Of a stretch of DNA of 64,000 nt, positions 30,566 through 43,049 are shown piece after piece. Under the pieces are notes generated by a model, which saw only the letters and a list, made by a program, of their open reading frames with translations, searched no databases and was not told where the DNA came from. The stretch lies in contig VWZX01002915.1 in the NCBI GenBank assembly GCA_013399015.1, forward strand, positions 317,363 through 381,362. Reading direction: 5' to 3'. Numbering within the stretch: position 1 is the first letter of the stretch; the number at the start of each line of letters is the position of its first letter. Origin of the DNA: Galbula dea. Its lineage: Eukaryota; Chordata; Aves; Piciformes; Galbulidae. The position numbers and the translations under genes are program-made.

Positions 30566-33412
30566 GTGAGTTCAGGTCCAGTGGCAGGAGCGCTCCAGAG
30601 GGGGAGGGAGACCGGTGCAGAGCTGCCGTCCCCTTTCCGTGTTGCAGGAGATGCTGTGGCACAGGTCACCCTCAGAGCAGAGCTCTTTCCCTCTGTGCTG
30701 TGCAGAGGATGCAGAGTAGTAAGTTCTTAGGAGCACCTGAGAAACTTCAGAGCTCTTCTGGAGTGCTAAAATACCCAGAGCTGTACCAGATCGCATTGGG
30801 AGTGCTGGATACCTGGAGGAAAACCTAGCCGAGCCTCAGCAGCAAAACCAAGAGGCTGCTCTTGGGAAAGTCAGGCTGTGACATGACTCTTGAGCAGTTC
30901 CTGGTCTCCTGAAGGACAGCTCTGTCAGAGCTGCTTGCCAGCTCGGCTCAGGGCACGTGCTCTGCCTCAGCCTGCTGATGGTGGCCACGTTTCCATGGTT
31001 AGCCTCTTTGTTATGACAGGCTGGCGGGAGCTGACTCTGCCCTTTGGAGCTCGCTGCTTCCTGGCCTCTGCTGCTCTGGTGGTTGCAGCTGGGTGGGTGC
31101 TGACGTGTGCGTGGAGGGAGGGGCAGTGTTTGATCTCTTGCCAGGGTGATGAGAGTGAGGATTTGGCCTTAGACACCTAAATCTGCATATCCACATGCTG
31201 CTTCGTGGGCTGGCTTTGGGACAAAAGACTGTTGGGCTCTTTTGTTTGTTTTGTGTTGATGAAGATGTGAGAATTCAGCATCTAAAGCATTAGGTAGATA
31301 GGATTGATCCCACTTAGATCTTCCATCTTCTGGGATGCAAAAGGCAAGACGCAGCAGAGCTTCCTCCCTCCTGCCCCAGAGCTCTGACGGGACGTGGTTG
31401 GCCCCTGTTTGGGACACATCTGCCACCTCCACCACACAAGCATCCACGGGGCTCCTCCTCCAGTGCCAAAACACTGCCTAAACCTGGTGTTGAGGGGGGA
31501 GCAGGGCCATAAACAGCTGAAAGCCTGAAATCCTTCCCACCCTCTGTCACCCAAACAACTGCTGCCTTGCCTTTAGTTGGGGCTTTTCTGCAGGACTCCC
31601 TGGGGACACTAAGTGAGATGTTTGTTCTGTTCAGGGAGGTCAGAGCAGTCTCTGACAGCAGGAGGGTTGTGGTTTGGGGTTGGTTTTACTTGTTATCGTT
31701 GTTTTCAGCTCAGCTCTTGGCAGACTCCTCACCCTTAACACCGACTGAAACACTGCAGCTTCTGCAGAGCCCTGAAAGGGTTTAACTAATCCTCACTCCT
31801 CCAGAAACAACCTGTGTGAACTTTAGTATTCCACTGTGCTGGGCACTGATCTGCTGCAGGGCCTTAGCTGAACAGAGCTCAAAGAACTGAGGCCTTTACA
31901 GAGGACTTAAAGGTCTTTAATTTTTAACCAAAGAGCTAAAGAGGTATCCAAGGAAGAGAGAAGTGTGAGGAGTTAACAGCAGAGACTCTTTGCTTTGGGC
32001 TTGGCTGTATCTAGTATTTTGCACTGTTTATATCAACATGTCACAGAGGAGGAGAAGGAAACTGCATTGGCCTGGAGCAGCTGCTGGGAGGCTCGGGGGG
32101 TGCTGCCTTGTCGAGAGCAGTGATAGTGTGTGCAGCACTCTGGCACTTCAGGAACCTCTGCTCTGGAAACTCTGATCCAAACAGAAAGGAAAAAAGAGAG
32201 GGGAAAACTGGCAGTGACCAGGGACAGACACCCTGTGTTAGCCCCAAGGAACCAGTTCTAGCTTCACACAGTTGCTCATGACCATGTCCTCCCCCCTAGG
32301 TACTCCCTTCCCCAAGAACTTCCTGCCCGTGGTGAAGAAGATTCTCTCCAGGCTCTTCCGGGTCTTTGTCCATGTCTACATCCACCACTTTGACAGGATC
32401 ACCCAGATGGGCTCAGAGGCCCATGTGAACACCTGCTACAAGCACTTTTACTACTTTGTGAAAGAGTTCAATCTCATTGACACCAAGGAGCTGGAACCAC
32501 TGGTGAGTGTTGGGCTGTGCTCAGGGCACGCACAGGAGGAGACTCCACAGCCTCTCTGCAAAGCCTGGGCCAGGGCTCCAACACCCTCACACCAAACAAG
32601 TTTCTCCTCCTGCTCACCTGGAACCTCCTGGCTTCCAGTTTGTGCCCAGTGCCCCTTGGCCTGGCCCTGGGCACCACTGAGCAGAGTCTGGCCCCAGCCT
32701 CTTGCCCCCAGCCTTCAGCTCTTGCTCAGCATTGAGCAGCTCCAGTCTGGGGCTGCTCTTCTCCAGGCTTTCCTCCTCCCAGAGTTACTCCATTCCTTGT
32801 CTTGCCTTGTGAGTGGAGGAGTCACAGAGGTCTCTGGTACCTTCTCAAAACTGATTGCCCAAATTCAGGGCATGGTTTGGCCTTGCAGTTTGACTGTCAG
32901 GACACTGGGAGTCAGGTGTGCAGGCACAGCTGAGCCAGGGTCATTTGGGCATCGTCTGGGGGAAGTTTTGTTCTCCAGCAACCTCCTTGTGTTTCCAGCA
33001 GTTGGTGTGAGCCAGGCACTGTTAATCACCAGTGAGATGGGTGGCTAAGCCCCCTCCCAGTCCTTACATGCTGGAAAGCAAAGGCAGCACCACTATCTTC
33101 ACCAGGAATCTGGAGGAGGGAGTGTGGCCTAGACCTCAGAGGTACTGATGCTGTTTCTAAAGCCAGAAACAGCAGCAGAGACCTGCAGAGCTGTTGGGCA
33201 GAGGAAGGGTGTCCTGTGGTGGGAACACAGACCTGCCCCAACTGGAGCTCTCACTAACAGTGTCACCACATGCCTGAGAAGGGTATTTAGGACTCAAGAA
33301 AGGTGAGGTTTTCCCATCCACACCCTCACCTGGCAGCTGCATCCTCACTGATGCTCCCTTCTCTTGTCTGTCCCTTCGACAGAAGGAAATGACCTCCAGG
33401 ATGTGCCACTGA
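30148..33412 (+). CDS. MOB3A: MOB kinase activator 3A
   Basis: A complete small gene with three coding exons (30148-30565, 32300-32502, 33383-33412) and a predicted product of 216 residues, the usual MOB3 length. MOB proteins are adaptors that bind and activate NDR/LATS-type kinases; the MOB3 group has also been linked to MST1 and apoptosis. The zinc site is intact: Cys82 and Cys87 (CTEQSC) with His164 and His169 (HVYIHH). Conserved blocks are [40 protein letters not shown] and KEMTSRMCH at the end. The start ATG at 30148 gives MSHALKQVFNKDKTFRPK, as expected. Protein sequence alone could also fit MOB3B or MOB3C; the position between AP3D1 and MKNK2 decides for MOB3A. Confidence 0.95.
32300..32502 (+). 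CDS. MOB3A: MOB3A exon 3
   Basis: A 203-nt exon with acceptor cccctag|gtactc and donor cactg|gtgagt. It encodes GTPFPKNFLPVVKKILSRLF, VFVHVYIHHFDRITQMGSEA and HVNTCYKHFYYFVKEFNLID, with the two zinc histidines. Confidence 0.95.
32537..32800 (-). mobile_element. CR1 LINE fragment
   Basis: Antisense CR1 in MOB3A intron 3, starting about 35 nt after the donor. It shares aggagactccacagcctctc and tgcccagtgccccttggcct with the copies at 23555 and 60893. Confidence 0.87.
33383..33412 (+). CDS. MOB3A: MOB3A exon 4 coding end (KEMTSRMCH)
   Basis: Only nine codons and a TGA after acceptor cttcgacag|aagg. The ending KEMTSRMCH is the invariant MOB3 C-terminus. Confidence 0.95.
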   Translation, partial: KEMTSRMCH

Positions 33413-33619
33413 GACCAGACCTTCCTGCTCCCACCTCACTGTCTCTCCTGAAGGCTCCAAGTCCCACTCCTGCTTGGAAGAGATGATTCAAGGGGAGCAC
33501 AGAGACATTTTGTTCAAGAAATCTCTATATTTTTAATGGGTTCTGATGTAAAGCTGTGAGACTGCAGGAATATTTTTGTAAAGATGCTCTAGATAAACTA
33601 GTTTTTTATAGTAATTTCT

Positions 33620-33625
33620 ATTAAA
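33620..33625 (+). terminator. MOB3A: MOB3A proximal poly(A) signal ATTAAA
   Basis: Variant signal in tttctattaaaagaaaac, following an A/U-rich block about 210 nt after the stop. It could direct a short 3'UTR. Confidence 0.4.
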
Positions 33626-34695
33626 AGAAAACAACCTCTTTTGGGCCCCTTGGTGGAAATGCTGACTCCTGGGGGAGGGAAGAGCCACCCTGTGCTGCCT
33701 CTTGCCATCCCCTCAGCACAGCAGCACCAAGGGAGCTGAGCCAGCTGCCTCAGACAGAGCCATGCTGCGTGGCCACTGCTGCCACAGAAGGTACTTCCCT
33801 CCACACTCCCATTGCCCACCTGGGAAGGGAGGTTGTGGGGGGATTGGGGGAGAAATGCTGGTGGATGTGGATCCTCTTGGGTCCTGTTTGGGTCCAGCAC
33901 CTCCTCCACTGCCTGTGAGTCCCGTTGTTGGACAGAGCTGCTTTTGTGCTCACCATTCTCTTGGCATCCTGTCCCCAAGGCTTGGGCCTTCTTGCTTTCC
34001 CTCTGAAGAAGCTGGACTTGGTTTTCTTTCATGGCTGGAGCAGTGCTGGTGGAGCCTGTGCTAGAGTGCTGCTGTTGTGAGTCTGCTCTTGCCTGTCACA
34101 CCAGCTCTGAGCTGAATTGTTCCCTGTGCACAGCCCAGATGTGGCTCTGGGTGTCCCCACGGGGGACAGGGATCCAGGCTGAGCCAAGCTGTGCCTCATG
34201 GGAATGAGCAGAGGGAAGGTGCTGGGACTGGTGTGGGGAAGTCTCCAACACCTGCACTTCCCCATCTCCTCTTGGTGCCCTGGCCTTGCTGAGAAGGAAC
34301 TGGGCTGCTGCCCTCCAGCCTGGCTTCCTGATGGTGTGTGAACTATTTTCTGCTTCCTGTCAGGGTACAGAGCCTTCCCCCTCAGCTGCTCACATCTAAC
34401 CAACCTCTGGTCTTCAGCCAGAGCCCCTGCCCTTGCCCTGCTGCTTGCACAAGCAGCTCTGCTGCCTGAGGAGAGCTCTGCAGTGCCCCCGAGGTAGGTA
34501 GCTGAGTCTACCTAGGACTGGGGTGGAGCAGGGGAGTTAAGGGAATAGGTTTCTATGAACAGTGACCAAACTCTACCATTAAGTAACCACTTCTTCCTTG
34601 CAACGTTTGTCTGTGTCCTGGAATCTCTGTCCATACCTGACTCTCATTTCATGTACTCTGGGTAGGACACCACTAGAGTTCTCTGAAATGGAACC

Positions 34696-34701
34696 AATAA
34701 A
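34696..34701 (+). terminator. MOB3A: MOB3A distal poly(A) signal AATAAA
   Basis: Canonical signal in gaaccaataaattatgttg, followed by gtatttacac. It is the best end point for the gene. Confidence 0.6.
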
Positions 34702-37700
34702 TTATGTTGTATTTACACAGCAGCTGGGCTTGCTGAAGGTCTCGTGATTACACCTTCCTGAGGCTTTCTAGCAGCAAAACAAACGCGGTGTGCCTGGCCT
34801 CCTCGGGAGGGGAGATGGGGAGCTGTTTCCTACAGCTGCTAGAGGTTCTTGGGTGTGTGCTCCTGGCGCTGCTGCCGGGAGCTCTGATTCCTCCTGCTCT
34901 CACGGGGCCAAGCCTCGGCTGCTCCGAGCCCTGTGCTTGTTCCCCGGGCTCTGGGGCAGAGCAGGCAGGTGCTGGAGCTCGACCAGCAGCTCGGGGTTGT
35001 CCTGACCTGTCTCTGCCATGGCCCCGTAGCCAGGGGCTGAGCTGTTCTCCCAGCAACTGGAACTCGGTCGGATGTGGGTGGGGGAGGGAGGTTCAAGCTT
35101 TTGTCAGCTTGCTGAGGGCTACCTGCAGCCACTGGAAGGAGCCATGGGCAGAGCCCTCGTGGCTGACGTTGGCCAAAGCTCTGCATTCAGGGGCTGCAAA
35201 TGATTTTCTTGGCCAGGAGATGAGTAACAAGCTCCGGAGCAGCAGCTCCTGCATGTACAGTCCTGGCTGTGCCCTGCCTGCTGGGCCAGGTCCTGCCTGG
35301 TGAAGGTGCTGGGCACTCCCAAGCACCTTCCAGCCACTCTCCCATTGCTTTGTGGGTGCAGCTCAGCTGGAGCCAGGTCTGGTGCTGCTAGAAAGGTGCA
35401 GCATGGTCAGTGCTATGGCCAGAGACCTTCACGGAGCTAAGACCCATTGCTGCCTGGCAGAGGATGCAGCACTCACCCCCCCCAGTCCCTGGGGTGCTCC
35501 AGGAGCGAGGTTGGATCCTGCACACAGGCAGGGAAGGGCACAAACCCTCAGGGACCTAAGGGCTGGGTTGTGGTGGGACTGCAAGCAGGTGGTGAGTGAT
35601 ACCAGGTCAGCTCCTGTTGCTTTTCATCTACTTCCCCTTTCCCACTGACCTCAGATGTCGTGAGCCCCGTGTCTGGGGGCGTGCAGCACCCATCTGGCTG
35701 TCACCCAACCACGGGGCACTGCCTGCCTCTGCCCTCCTTCCCTTCTGGGGAGGAAAGCTCTGACCCTTTCCATGCAAAACTAGCTCAGCTAAGGGGGGAG
35801 GAAACAGCACCTTTAGTGGAGAAGAGCTGCTGGGCTCAGAGGTGCTGCTGCAGTTGAACCCATCCTCTGCAGAGCAGGATGTTGCCCAGACAGGTTTGCA
35901 GAGCTGCCACAGCCAGTGCTGGGCTTTTTCCCTCCCTAGGCTTTCATCTCCCGTGCGGGGGCTGCATGTTTACTTGCCCGTGAGCCACAGCTGCCTCCTG
36001 CCAGCCCAGGGCTGCAGGTGAGCGAGCAGCAGCGAGCACCCAGAGCTGAGCCCAGCCCGGCAGAACGAGTCTAGCTGTCCCCTGGACCTGCTGGAGATCT
36101 GATCGCTGGTGGGGTGCAGATGGAGGCGTCACAAAGGCCAGTGAGAGCCCAGAGGAGAACAGATTTGCAGCTCTCCTGCCTTGCAGGGCCTGGGTTGAGC
36201 AGGGAACGTGCCCAGGGCTCTGACAGCCTCCCCTCTGCGGGGCTGACCCCTTCCCAAAGAGCACAGATGGCATCTGCCCTGGAGCTGGAGCAGGCACAGG
36301 CTCAAGGGCTGCAGGGTGCTCTGCCATGGCACGGAGAGGCTGTGGTGCCCTTATGGTCAAAGGGAAATGCTTCTGTTGTTTGGCTCAGCGCGGTGTCGCC
36401 TGCTGCTCCCAAGGAAAGGAGACAGCTCACCCTCTGCCCTTCCTGCTGGGCTCCTCTGGCCTCTGAGTGCTGAGGAGCTCAGGAGCTGTAGGACCTCAGT
36501 TCCTGTTCATCTGCTTAAAACTGGCACTGGTTTCTGAAGCTAGGGAATAGAGGCAGGGACTGCACAGGCACTTGGAAACCAACCACAGGGGAGCAGGGCC
36601 TGAGGGTCTCCTACAGTGTCTGCAGCCACACGGCTTCAACCAGGACACCTCCGTGGGCTCTGTGCAGAAGCCAGGTCCCCACTAGGTGAGGATGGAGATG
36701 TCCCCAGCCACCACTGCCTCCCCAAGCAGCAGATCCTGCTGAGAGCATTGCCGGGGCTTTGCAGTAACATAATCGCATCATGCCCCTGCCCTGACCCTCT
36801 GGCCAGCCTGGCTCTGCAGCGATGCTGCTCCCCCAGTGCTCTGGCTGCCGTCCCACGTCTGCACCACCCACGGCAGGGAGCTCCCTTCCCGAGTGTGTTT
36901 CCCATCCCTGGGAGGTGCTGCCGCATCCCATGCAGTTCAGATCCCTCCTTGAATCTCGGGAGTTAGGGATATTGGCATGGGGTGGCACAGGACGTGTCCC
37001 TGAGCAGCTCTGCCACCACGCTCAGCCCCCCCAGCCCTTGGCAGCCCTGCCCGTAGCCACCTGCTCCTCTGTCCCTCGTCCTTGAGCAGGCAGTCGGCAG
37101 CTTTCCAAGCACTCAGAAATGTGCTATCTGTTCTTTCCCCGGGACAGCTGATACCTCTGGGGCCAGATCCTGCCCCGGGGGCCCCGCAGGGCCCCGGCAG
37201 TCACCCAGCCCTGACCCACCTCTCCTGGGCAGGGGGCACAGGGTTGGGGTTTGCCCTACTCTGGTTTTGGGCTCTGGGGGTCCATGGAGGAGGTGACAGC
37301 TGTTCCTGGGACAAGGGGACAGTCAGTAGCATGGCACATGTTCCTCTCTCCCTTGTATGGCCTGGCCAGGCTGGTGGCCAGCAGCTCTCCAGCCTCATGC
37401 TGGGAACATGAGCAGGACCTGGTGACCCTTCTAGGAAAACATCGGATCAGGGAGTGCATGTCCAGCTCACAGCCATCCCAGAGGCACCTGCTGCCCTGTG
37501 CCCCATGCTGGCCCTGCAGGAGGGGCCAGTCCCTCACTGCCGTGGTGTACCCAGTGCTTCAGAAAGGGTCCTGGGGTCCTTTTAGCTAGAAAACATTCCC
37601 TGGGATGCTGAGAGGCTGCAGGGATGCAGCCAACGGCTCCCAGCATCTTCCAGCGCAGGGTTCAGGAGCCACACTGCTCCTCTGAGACCCTTTTCCAACA

Positions 37701-37879
37701 CTGAGGGAGCAAGAGGATTTTTTGGGGTGGTTTGGGACTTTTTCTGCTCCGAAGATGCTAGCCTGTGCCTCTGTGGAGGATGAGTGGTTTCCATCACTTG
37801 TCCTGGGATCCTGATTTAGGACCCTGCTCACCCTGGAATGAGTGGAATGCTCCTGACTCCAAATGGGAGAGCAGCAGGA

Positions 37880-38866
37880 AGAGGCAGAGAGGTGATCTGG
37901 CAGAGGTTCATAACTGGATGGAACTCAGCAAAGTTGAACAGAGATCTGTCAAGGTTCAATTCCATGGCAAGGTTCAAGCTAGTTCCTGCTACATGGGAGA
38001 AACAGAGAGAGGGAAAATGTTTGGGGGTTTGAGTCAAGTGATTGTGAGAGAAACAGAGAGAGGGAAAATCAGCTGGGAATTGGGCTGGAATGACTTTACA
38101 CAGGGGTGGGGAATAAAAGAGGTGCAGGTGGCCCTCCTGTTGTCACAGGGTTTCAGGCTGAACCTCCCTTGCTCTCTAAACTCCTCCTCAGAGAGGAGCC
38201 TAAGTGTGGCTAGATCCAGTCTCTGACCTGGGCAGTGGTTCCTGACTAAGGAAACTGAGATTGGGAGTGAAAGGGGTGAAGGAGACCTTCCTGCTGTGCC
38301 ACCAGCTTCAGACTGGACCCTCTTGCTCTCTACACTCATCCTCAGAGAGGAGTCTAGGTGCACCTAGAGCCAATTTTTAGTCCTGGGCTTAGCCAACACT
38401 TCATGTCTGAGGATACAGAGGAATGAAAAGGATGTAAGAAGCTCTCCTGTTGCATCAAGAGGTTCAGCATGGACACCCTTGCTCTCTAGGCTCTGTCTAG
38501 ATCCACCCTTAGTTCCAGACTTGGTCAACACTTTATGACCAAGAGGATTTGGGTCCAAGTGTCTCAGTGACATAGCATGAGCTGGTGCAGAAGGATTTCA
38601 GTGCCTGATTTAACATGGCACTGGGTGTCCTACAAGCACTTTAGGGGAGCAGCAGTTTAAAATCCATGAACATTCTTCCCATAAATCAGAGGCTCAGGCT
38701 CTCTGGTCACATAGGAAATCGTCACCAGTCAGCAATCATTGGTTATAATCCATCCAGGGGTGTAGATAAGGACTCAGGCCAGTTCTGTGAGCAAATCACA
38801 CACACAGGCTAGAGATATACAGGTACAGAGGTTATACACAGGGGTGGAGGTTAACCTCTGGTGGAG
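37880..38866. mobile_element. Possible old LTR-type element
   Basis: A moderately A/T-rich block of about 1 kb, unlike its flanks. It holds a 155-bp tandem array (38100-38565), an earlier 50-bp duplication of gagaaacagagagagggaaa, and a unique tail to 38866. The look is that of an avian endogenous retroviral LTR with enhancer-like repeats. I see no gag, pol or env frame and could not find clear TG/CA ends, so the class is unproven. Confidence 0.4.
38100..38565. repeat. 155-bp tandem repeat, three copies
   Basis: Three diverged copies marked by ttgctctcta at 38169 and 38322 and ttgctctct at 38479 (spacing 153 and 157). Each has an upstream ggttcagnntgga-like block; in the first two copies ctcctcagagaggag follows the marker. 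Confidence 0.8.
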
Positions 38867-38867
38867 G

Positions 38868-39452
38868 TCATAGAATCATCAAATCATTAAGGTTAGAAAA
38901 GACCTCCAAGATCATCAAGTCCAACTGTTAACCCAACACTGCCAGGTCACCACTAACCCATGGCCCTCAGCACCACATCTGCACATCCTCTGAACCCCTC
39001 CAGGGATGGTGACTCCACCACTGCCCTGGGCAGCCTGGGCCAGGCCTTGACAACCCTTTTGGGGAAGAAGTTGTTCAAATGCCCAACCTAAACCTTCCCT
39101 TGGCACAACTTCTGGCTGTTTCCTCTTGTCCTATCACTTGTTCCTTGGGAGAAGAGTCCAACCCCCACCTGGCTCCATCCTCCTCTCAGGGAGCTGCAGA
39201 GAGTGAGAAGGTCTCCCCTGAGCCTCCTCTTCTCCAGGCTAACCAAGCCCAGTTCCCTCAGCTGCTCCTCACAACACTTGTGCTCTAGACCCTTCTCCAC
39301 CTTCCTTGCCCTTCTCTGGACACCCTCCAGCACCTTCATGTCCTTCTTGGAATGAGGAGCCCAAAACTGACCCCAGGATTCCAGGTGTGGCCTCACTAGC
39401 ACCCAGTCCAGGAGGACAATCCCTGCCCTAGTCCTGCTGCCACACTAGTTCT
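38868..39452 (-). mobile_element. CR1 LINE 3' fragment
   Basis: Antisense CR1 of about 585 bp, opening tcatagaatcatcaaatcat. Same subfamily as the copies at 17081 and 22490. It sits directly against the LTR-like block and may have inserted into it. Confidence 0.9.
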
Positions 39453-41619
39453 GCAGATTACAGTAAATTTTGGTACCCAATGATCTTTAGGATTCTCTAG
39501 AATCCAAGTGCAGTGAATTCCTTATGTCTCTCTTCATCAGCTTTTACCAGTGGATGGTCAGAGTCTGTCCAGCTCCAGGGGAGACGTGAAGCCACAGCCA
39601 CTGCAATCCCAGAGAGCTCCAAGAGGCCCCACTTAGGGCTGGTGTTTACAAGGTCACAAGATGACTGATTTTGGGCAGTGTTTTTCTCATTGTGGTCATT
39701 ATTCATCTCAGGCAATCTTGGCACTCCTCAGACTGGGCTGTGATCCAGGTGGGAGGAATCTCAGGACATCTCCCAGGCAGTAGGGAGCTGCATGCATAGT
39801 GAGGGAGTGCGAGATCATTCCAGCTCCCTGTGCTCTGTACCTGGCACAGATGGTACCAGGCTGCTTCAACTCCCTGCCTCAGTCCTCAAGCTCAGAAGGT
39901 ACCAAGTTGTCCCAACCTGCTGCACTTTGTGATGAAGCAAGGACACAATGGCAGGTGCTGACATCCATCAGAACACAGCCCAAGGAGGAGGTTCTGCACC
40001 ACAATCTCGTGTCCCACTGTGTCCCCCAGCTCCCAGGGCCACCCCTTGGTGACCTGGCTGCAGAGGGTTGGGGCTGCTCCTGCAGGTTTCATCCCTTCCC
40101 AGAGAATTTGTGGGATGAAGAGGGGCAACAAGAGCCCAGGGAGTTTACAAACCACCTGGAAAGGCTTCTCCCATCTGCTGCTGGCAACCAAGCTGGGATT
40201 CCCCACTGCAGCTTGGCGTGAGCTCCCTCCCAAACACCCTGAAACCACAGCTGCCAGAGCTCCTGCCCCTGGTTTCGGAGGCTGAAGGAATCTCCCTCCC
40301 GCGGTGACTCAGCCCATCTTGCTGGGGGACGGACAGACCAAGCCCCAGCCCAGCCCAGCCATCTCCACCCCCACCATCTCCTTGTCCCCTGGCTTTTGCC
40401 TGGGGCTTGCCATGTCACCGTGGGGCTCCTGAGGGGTGGGGGATGCTGCCTGCTGAACTGGCTTCTCCTCTCAAAGGCTTTTTTTGGGGGGTGAAACCAC
40501 CCTAGTGCATGTTAGTGCCCTGCCTCAGGACAGCTCCCTACCCCCATGGCACCTCCTCTGGCTGGGGAAACTGAGGCACGGCACCATCTTCCTGGTCAGT
40601 GGCCGTGTCCCACCACTGTCCCTGAGACAAGCTGGGTTGGCAGCTCTGCTGTGGGGAGCCCTGGGGTTATGGGGGGCTAGGGAGGACAAGAGCCCCAAAA
40701 AGTGAGTGCTAAGCCAGAGCTGGGAAACCCAAGCAGGGTTCACCCCAGCCCCTTCCCCACAGCAGATGGGGAGCCAGGGACCAGGGCCACGTCCCCAGGG
40801 AATACCCCAGGGTGGCAGTGGAGGGACTCAGGGGTGCACTGGAGCTCCATGGCCTGTCCATGAAGCAGGGAGCTGGTCTTGGGGAGAGGCAGACCCACCC
40901 AGGCACCATGGCCAGATTCCCCTGGGAGGAGGGAGGCTGAAGGACCTGCTGGGAGGTGAACCGTGTCCCTCCTGTCCCCCATGTCCCCTGTTTGTCCCAT
41001 CCCACCCCACCCCAGCAGCAGAACCAGTGCTGGGAGAGCCAAACCTTTCTGGTTTTCTGCCTGGCAGGAAATTCCAAGGTTTTTTTGCCTGTTTTTTCAT
41101 GTGAGATGGAGCCAGGGCTCCAAAGCCTCCTGCAACGCAGGGCAGGGGAGCTGGGCCCTCCTTCTGCTGGGGAAATAACCTCAGGAAAAAGGATTGGTTT
41201 TCTTTCTTCCCTTCCAAACGGGAGCAGTGGGGCAGGGGAGGAGGAAGCCCAGCACATGTCACCAGCAGCTGCCCTCCTGCTGCTCCTGCCCACAGCAGAG
41301 GCGGGGAGCAGGGGGAGCAGGGGGAGCTGTGCCTGGCTTGAGTACCGCAGGGGTGGCAGGAGCAGGGTGGCCGCGGCAGCCTCCAGCCTGATTCATGCTC
41401 CCTGCACCGACAATAGGAATCTTCCGGCATGGCCCCACTCGCTTTCCTGTTTTCCCTTAGCCCATCTGTTCACTTGGGGCTCCACCGACCCGTGAGGACC
41501 CCTGTGCTGGAGGGGTGAGGGCACAGGTGATGCCCCGGGGGCATGGTTACCCTGGGGGTGTTCAGCTGCTTCTGGGTGGCAGTGCAAGATGAGGCACAGC
41601 TGCCACCAGCCTCAGCCTG

Positions 41620-42118
41620 GCTGCTCCTGGGCTCCTCACTCCAAGAAGGACATTGAGGTGCTGGAGTGTGGCCAGAGAAGGGTAAGGAAGGTGGGGAAGG
41701 GTCTAGAGCACAAGTGTTGTGAGGAGCAGCTGAGGGAACTGGGCTTGGTTAGCCTGGAGAAGAGGAGGCTCAGGGGAGACCTTCTGGCTCTCTGCAACTC
41801 CCTGAGAGGAGGCTGGAGCCAGGTGGGGGTTGGGCTCTTCTCCCAGGGAATAAGTGCTAGGACAAGAGGAAACAGCCTCAAGTTGTGCCAGGGGAGGTTT
41901 ATATTGGACACTAGGAACATTTCTTCCCTGACAGAGTGGTTAGACATCAGCCCAGGCTGCCCAGGACAGTGGCGGAGTCACCATCGCAGGAGGGGTTCAG
42001 AAAACATCTGGCTGTGACACTTCACGACCTGGTTTAGTGGCATGGTGGTGTTGGGTCGAGAGTTGGACTTTCTGATCTTGGAAATTTTTTCCACCTTGAA
42101 TGATTCTGTGACTCCATG
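41620..42118 (+). mobile_element. CR1 LINE 3' fragment
   Basis: Sense CR1: ggctcctcactccaagaagg, ctggagaagaggaggctcag, tttatattggacactaggaa, and an end in gaatgattctgtgactccat. Confidence 0.9.
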
Positions 42119-43049
42119 TGATCCCCAGGAGGAAGGAGGAGGTCTGGGGAGGGCTCAGCACTTGCTGAGCAGGAAGGTGTGGCATAAAACACAGCAATAT
42201 TTCTTTTTCTCTGAAAAAAACATGTGGACACCCTGTGCTGTGAGCTCAGGCCATGAGCCACCAAAGCCTCCTCTCACCAGGTGCCACTGTGGCTGTTTCC
42301 ACCTCCTGTGGTTTTGATGGGGGTCATGAGCTTCTGCAGCCAGAGCCACCAGAGCAGGGACCTGCTGCAGCTCCAAAGTGATGAGGGCTTCTGTGGAGGA
42401 GGTGCAGCAGGAGACCTCCTGCTTCAGCCTCCAAAACACACGTGGACAGAGGAGGCTTGGAGGAAAGCAGCCAGGACTGGGCTGGACCCTGTGTCCATGG
42501 GGGAGAGGGGCAGAGCCCCCACCCTGGGTGGGGGAAAGCAGGGGTGAAGCACCAGGATAAAGAAACATGTGGGACAAGGTGGCGTGGTCATGTGTGCACG
42601 TGGTGACCACAGCCATGGCTGCACCTACGTGGGGGGGAGGTGCGGGCATACACCACACGGGATGATGCTCTGCTGCCTCCTGCCTCCCCCTGCTTCTGTG
42701 CCTGTCCAGCCTCAGGTAGGGGGCATGTCCTCTAGGTGCTGGTGGCCTAGGAAGGGAACTGTTGGAGAGGGGAGTGTGTCCCAGCAACATGTGCTGGCAG
42801 GAGCCCCCACCCCAGCCAAACAGGTGCTTGCTCCCTGCCCACAGCATTCTGAGACCCGATGCTCTCATCACACGTGGCTGCAAACCTGGCCCAACGGCCC
42901 CACAGCTGCAGGAAGCCACCCCCAGGGCACCACTGCCTCCTGGCAACCCGTGGCATCGCTCGGAAGGGTGCTGGCACCGCCCCAACACCTCCCAGCTCGG
43001 GACCCTTGCAGGTGGGACACGGGGTGAGAGGCAGAGCTGAGAGCCTGTG

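Larger units (their letters stand above)
33413..34715 (+). other. MOB3A: MOB3A 3'UTR
   Basis: About 1.3 kb from the stop codon to just after AATAAA at 34696. A U-rich stretch (about 33510-33625) ends in an ATTAAA at 33620-33625, which could give a short form of about 230 nt. Confidence 0.6.

Noticed and set aside
41589..42017. 142-codon + frame (KKDIEVLECGQRRVRKVGKG)
   Set aside because: This is CR1 3' sequence, translated by chance or as a reverse-transcriptase relic.
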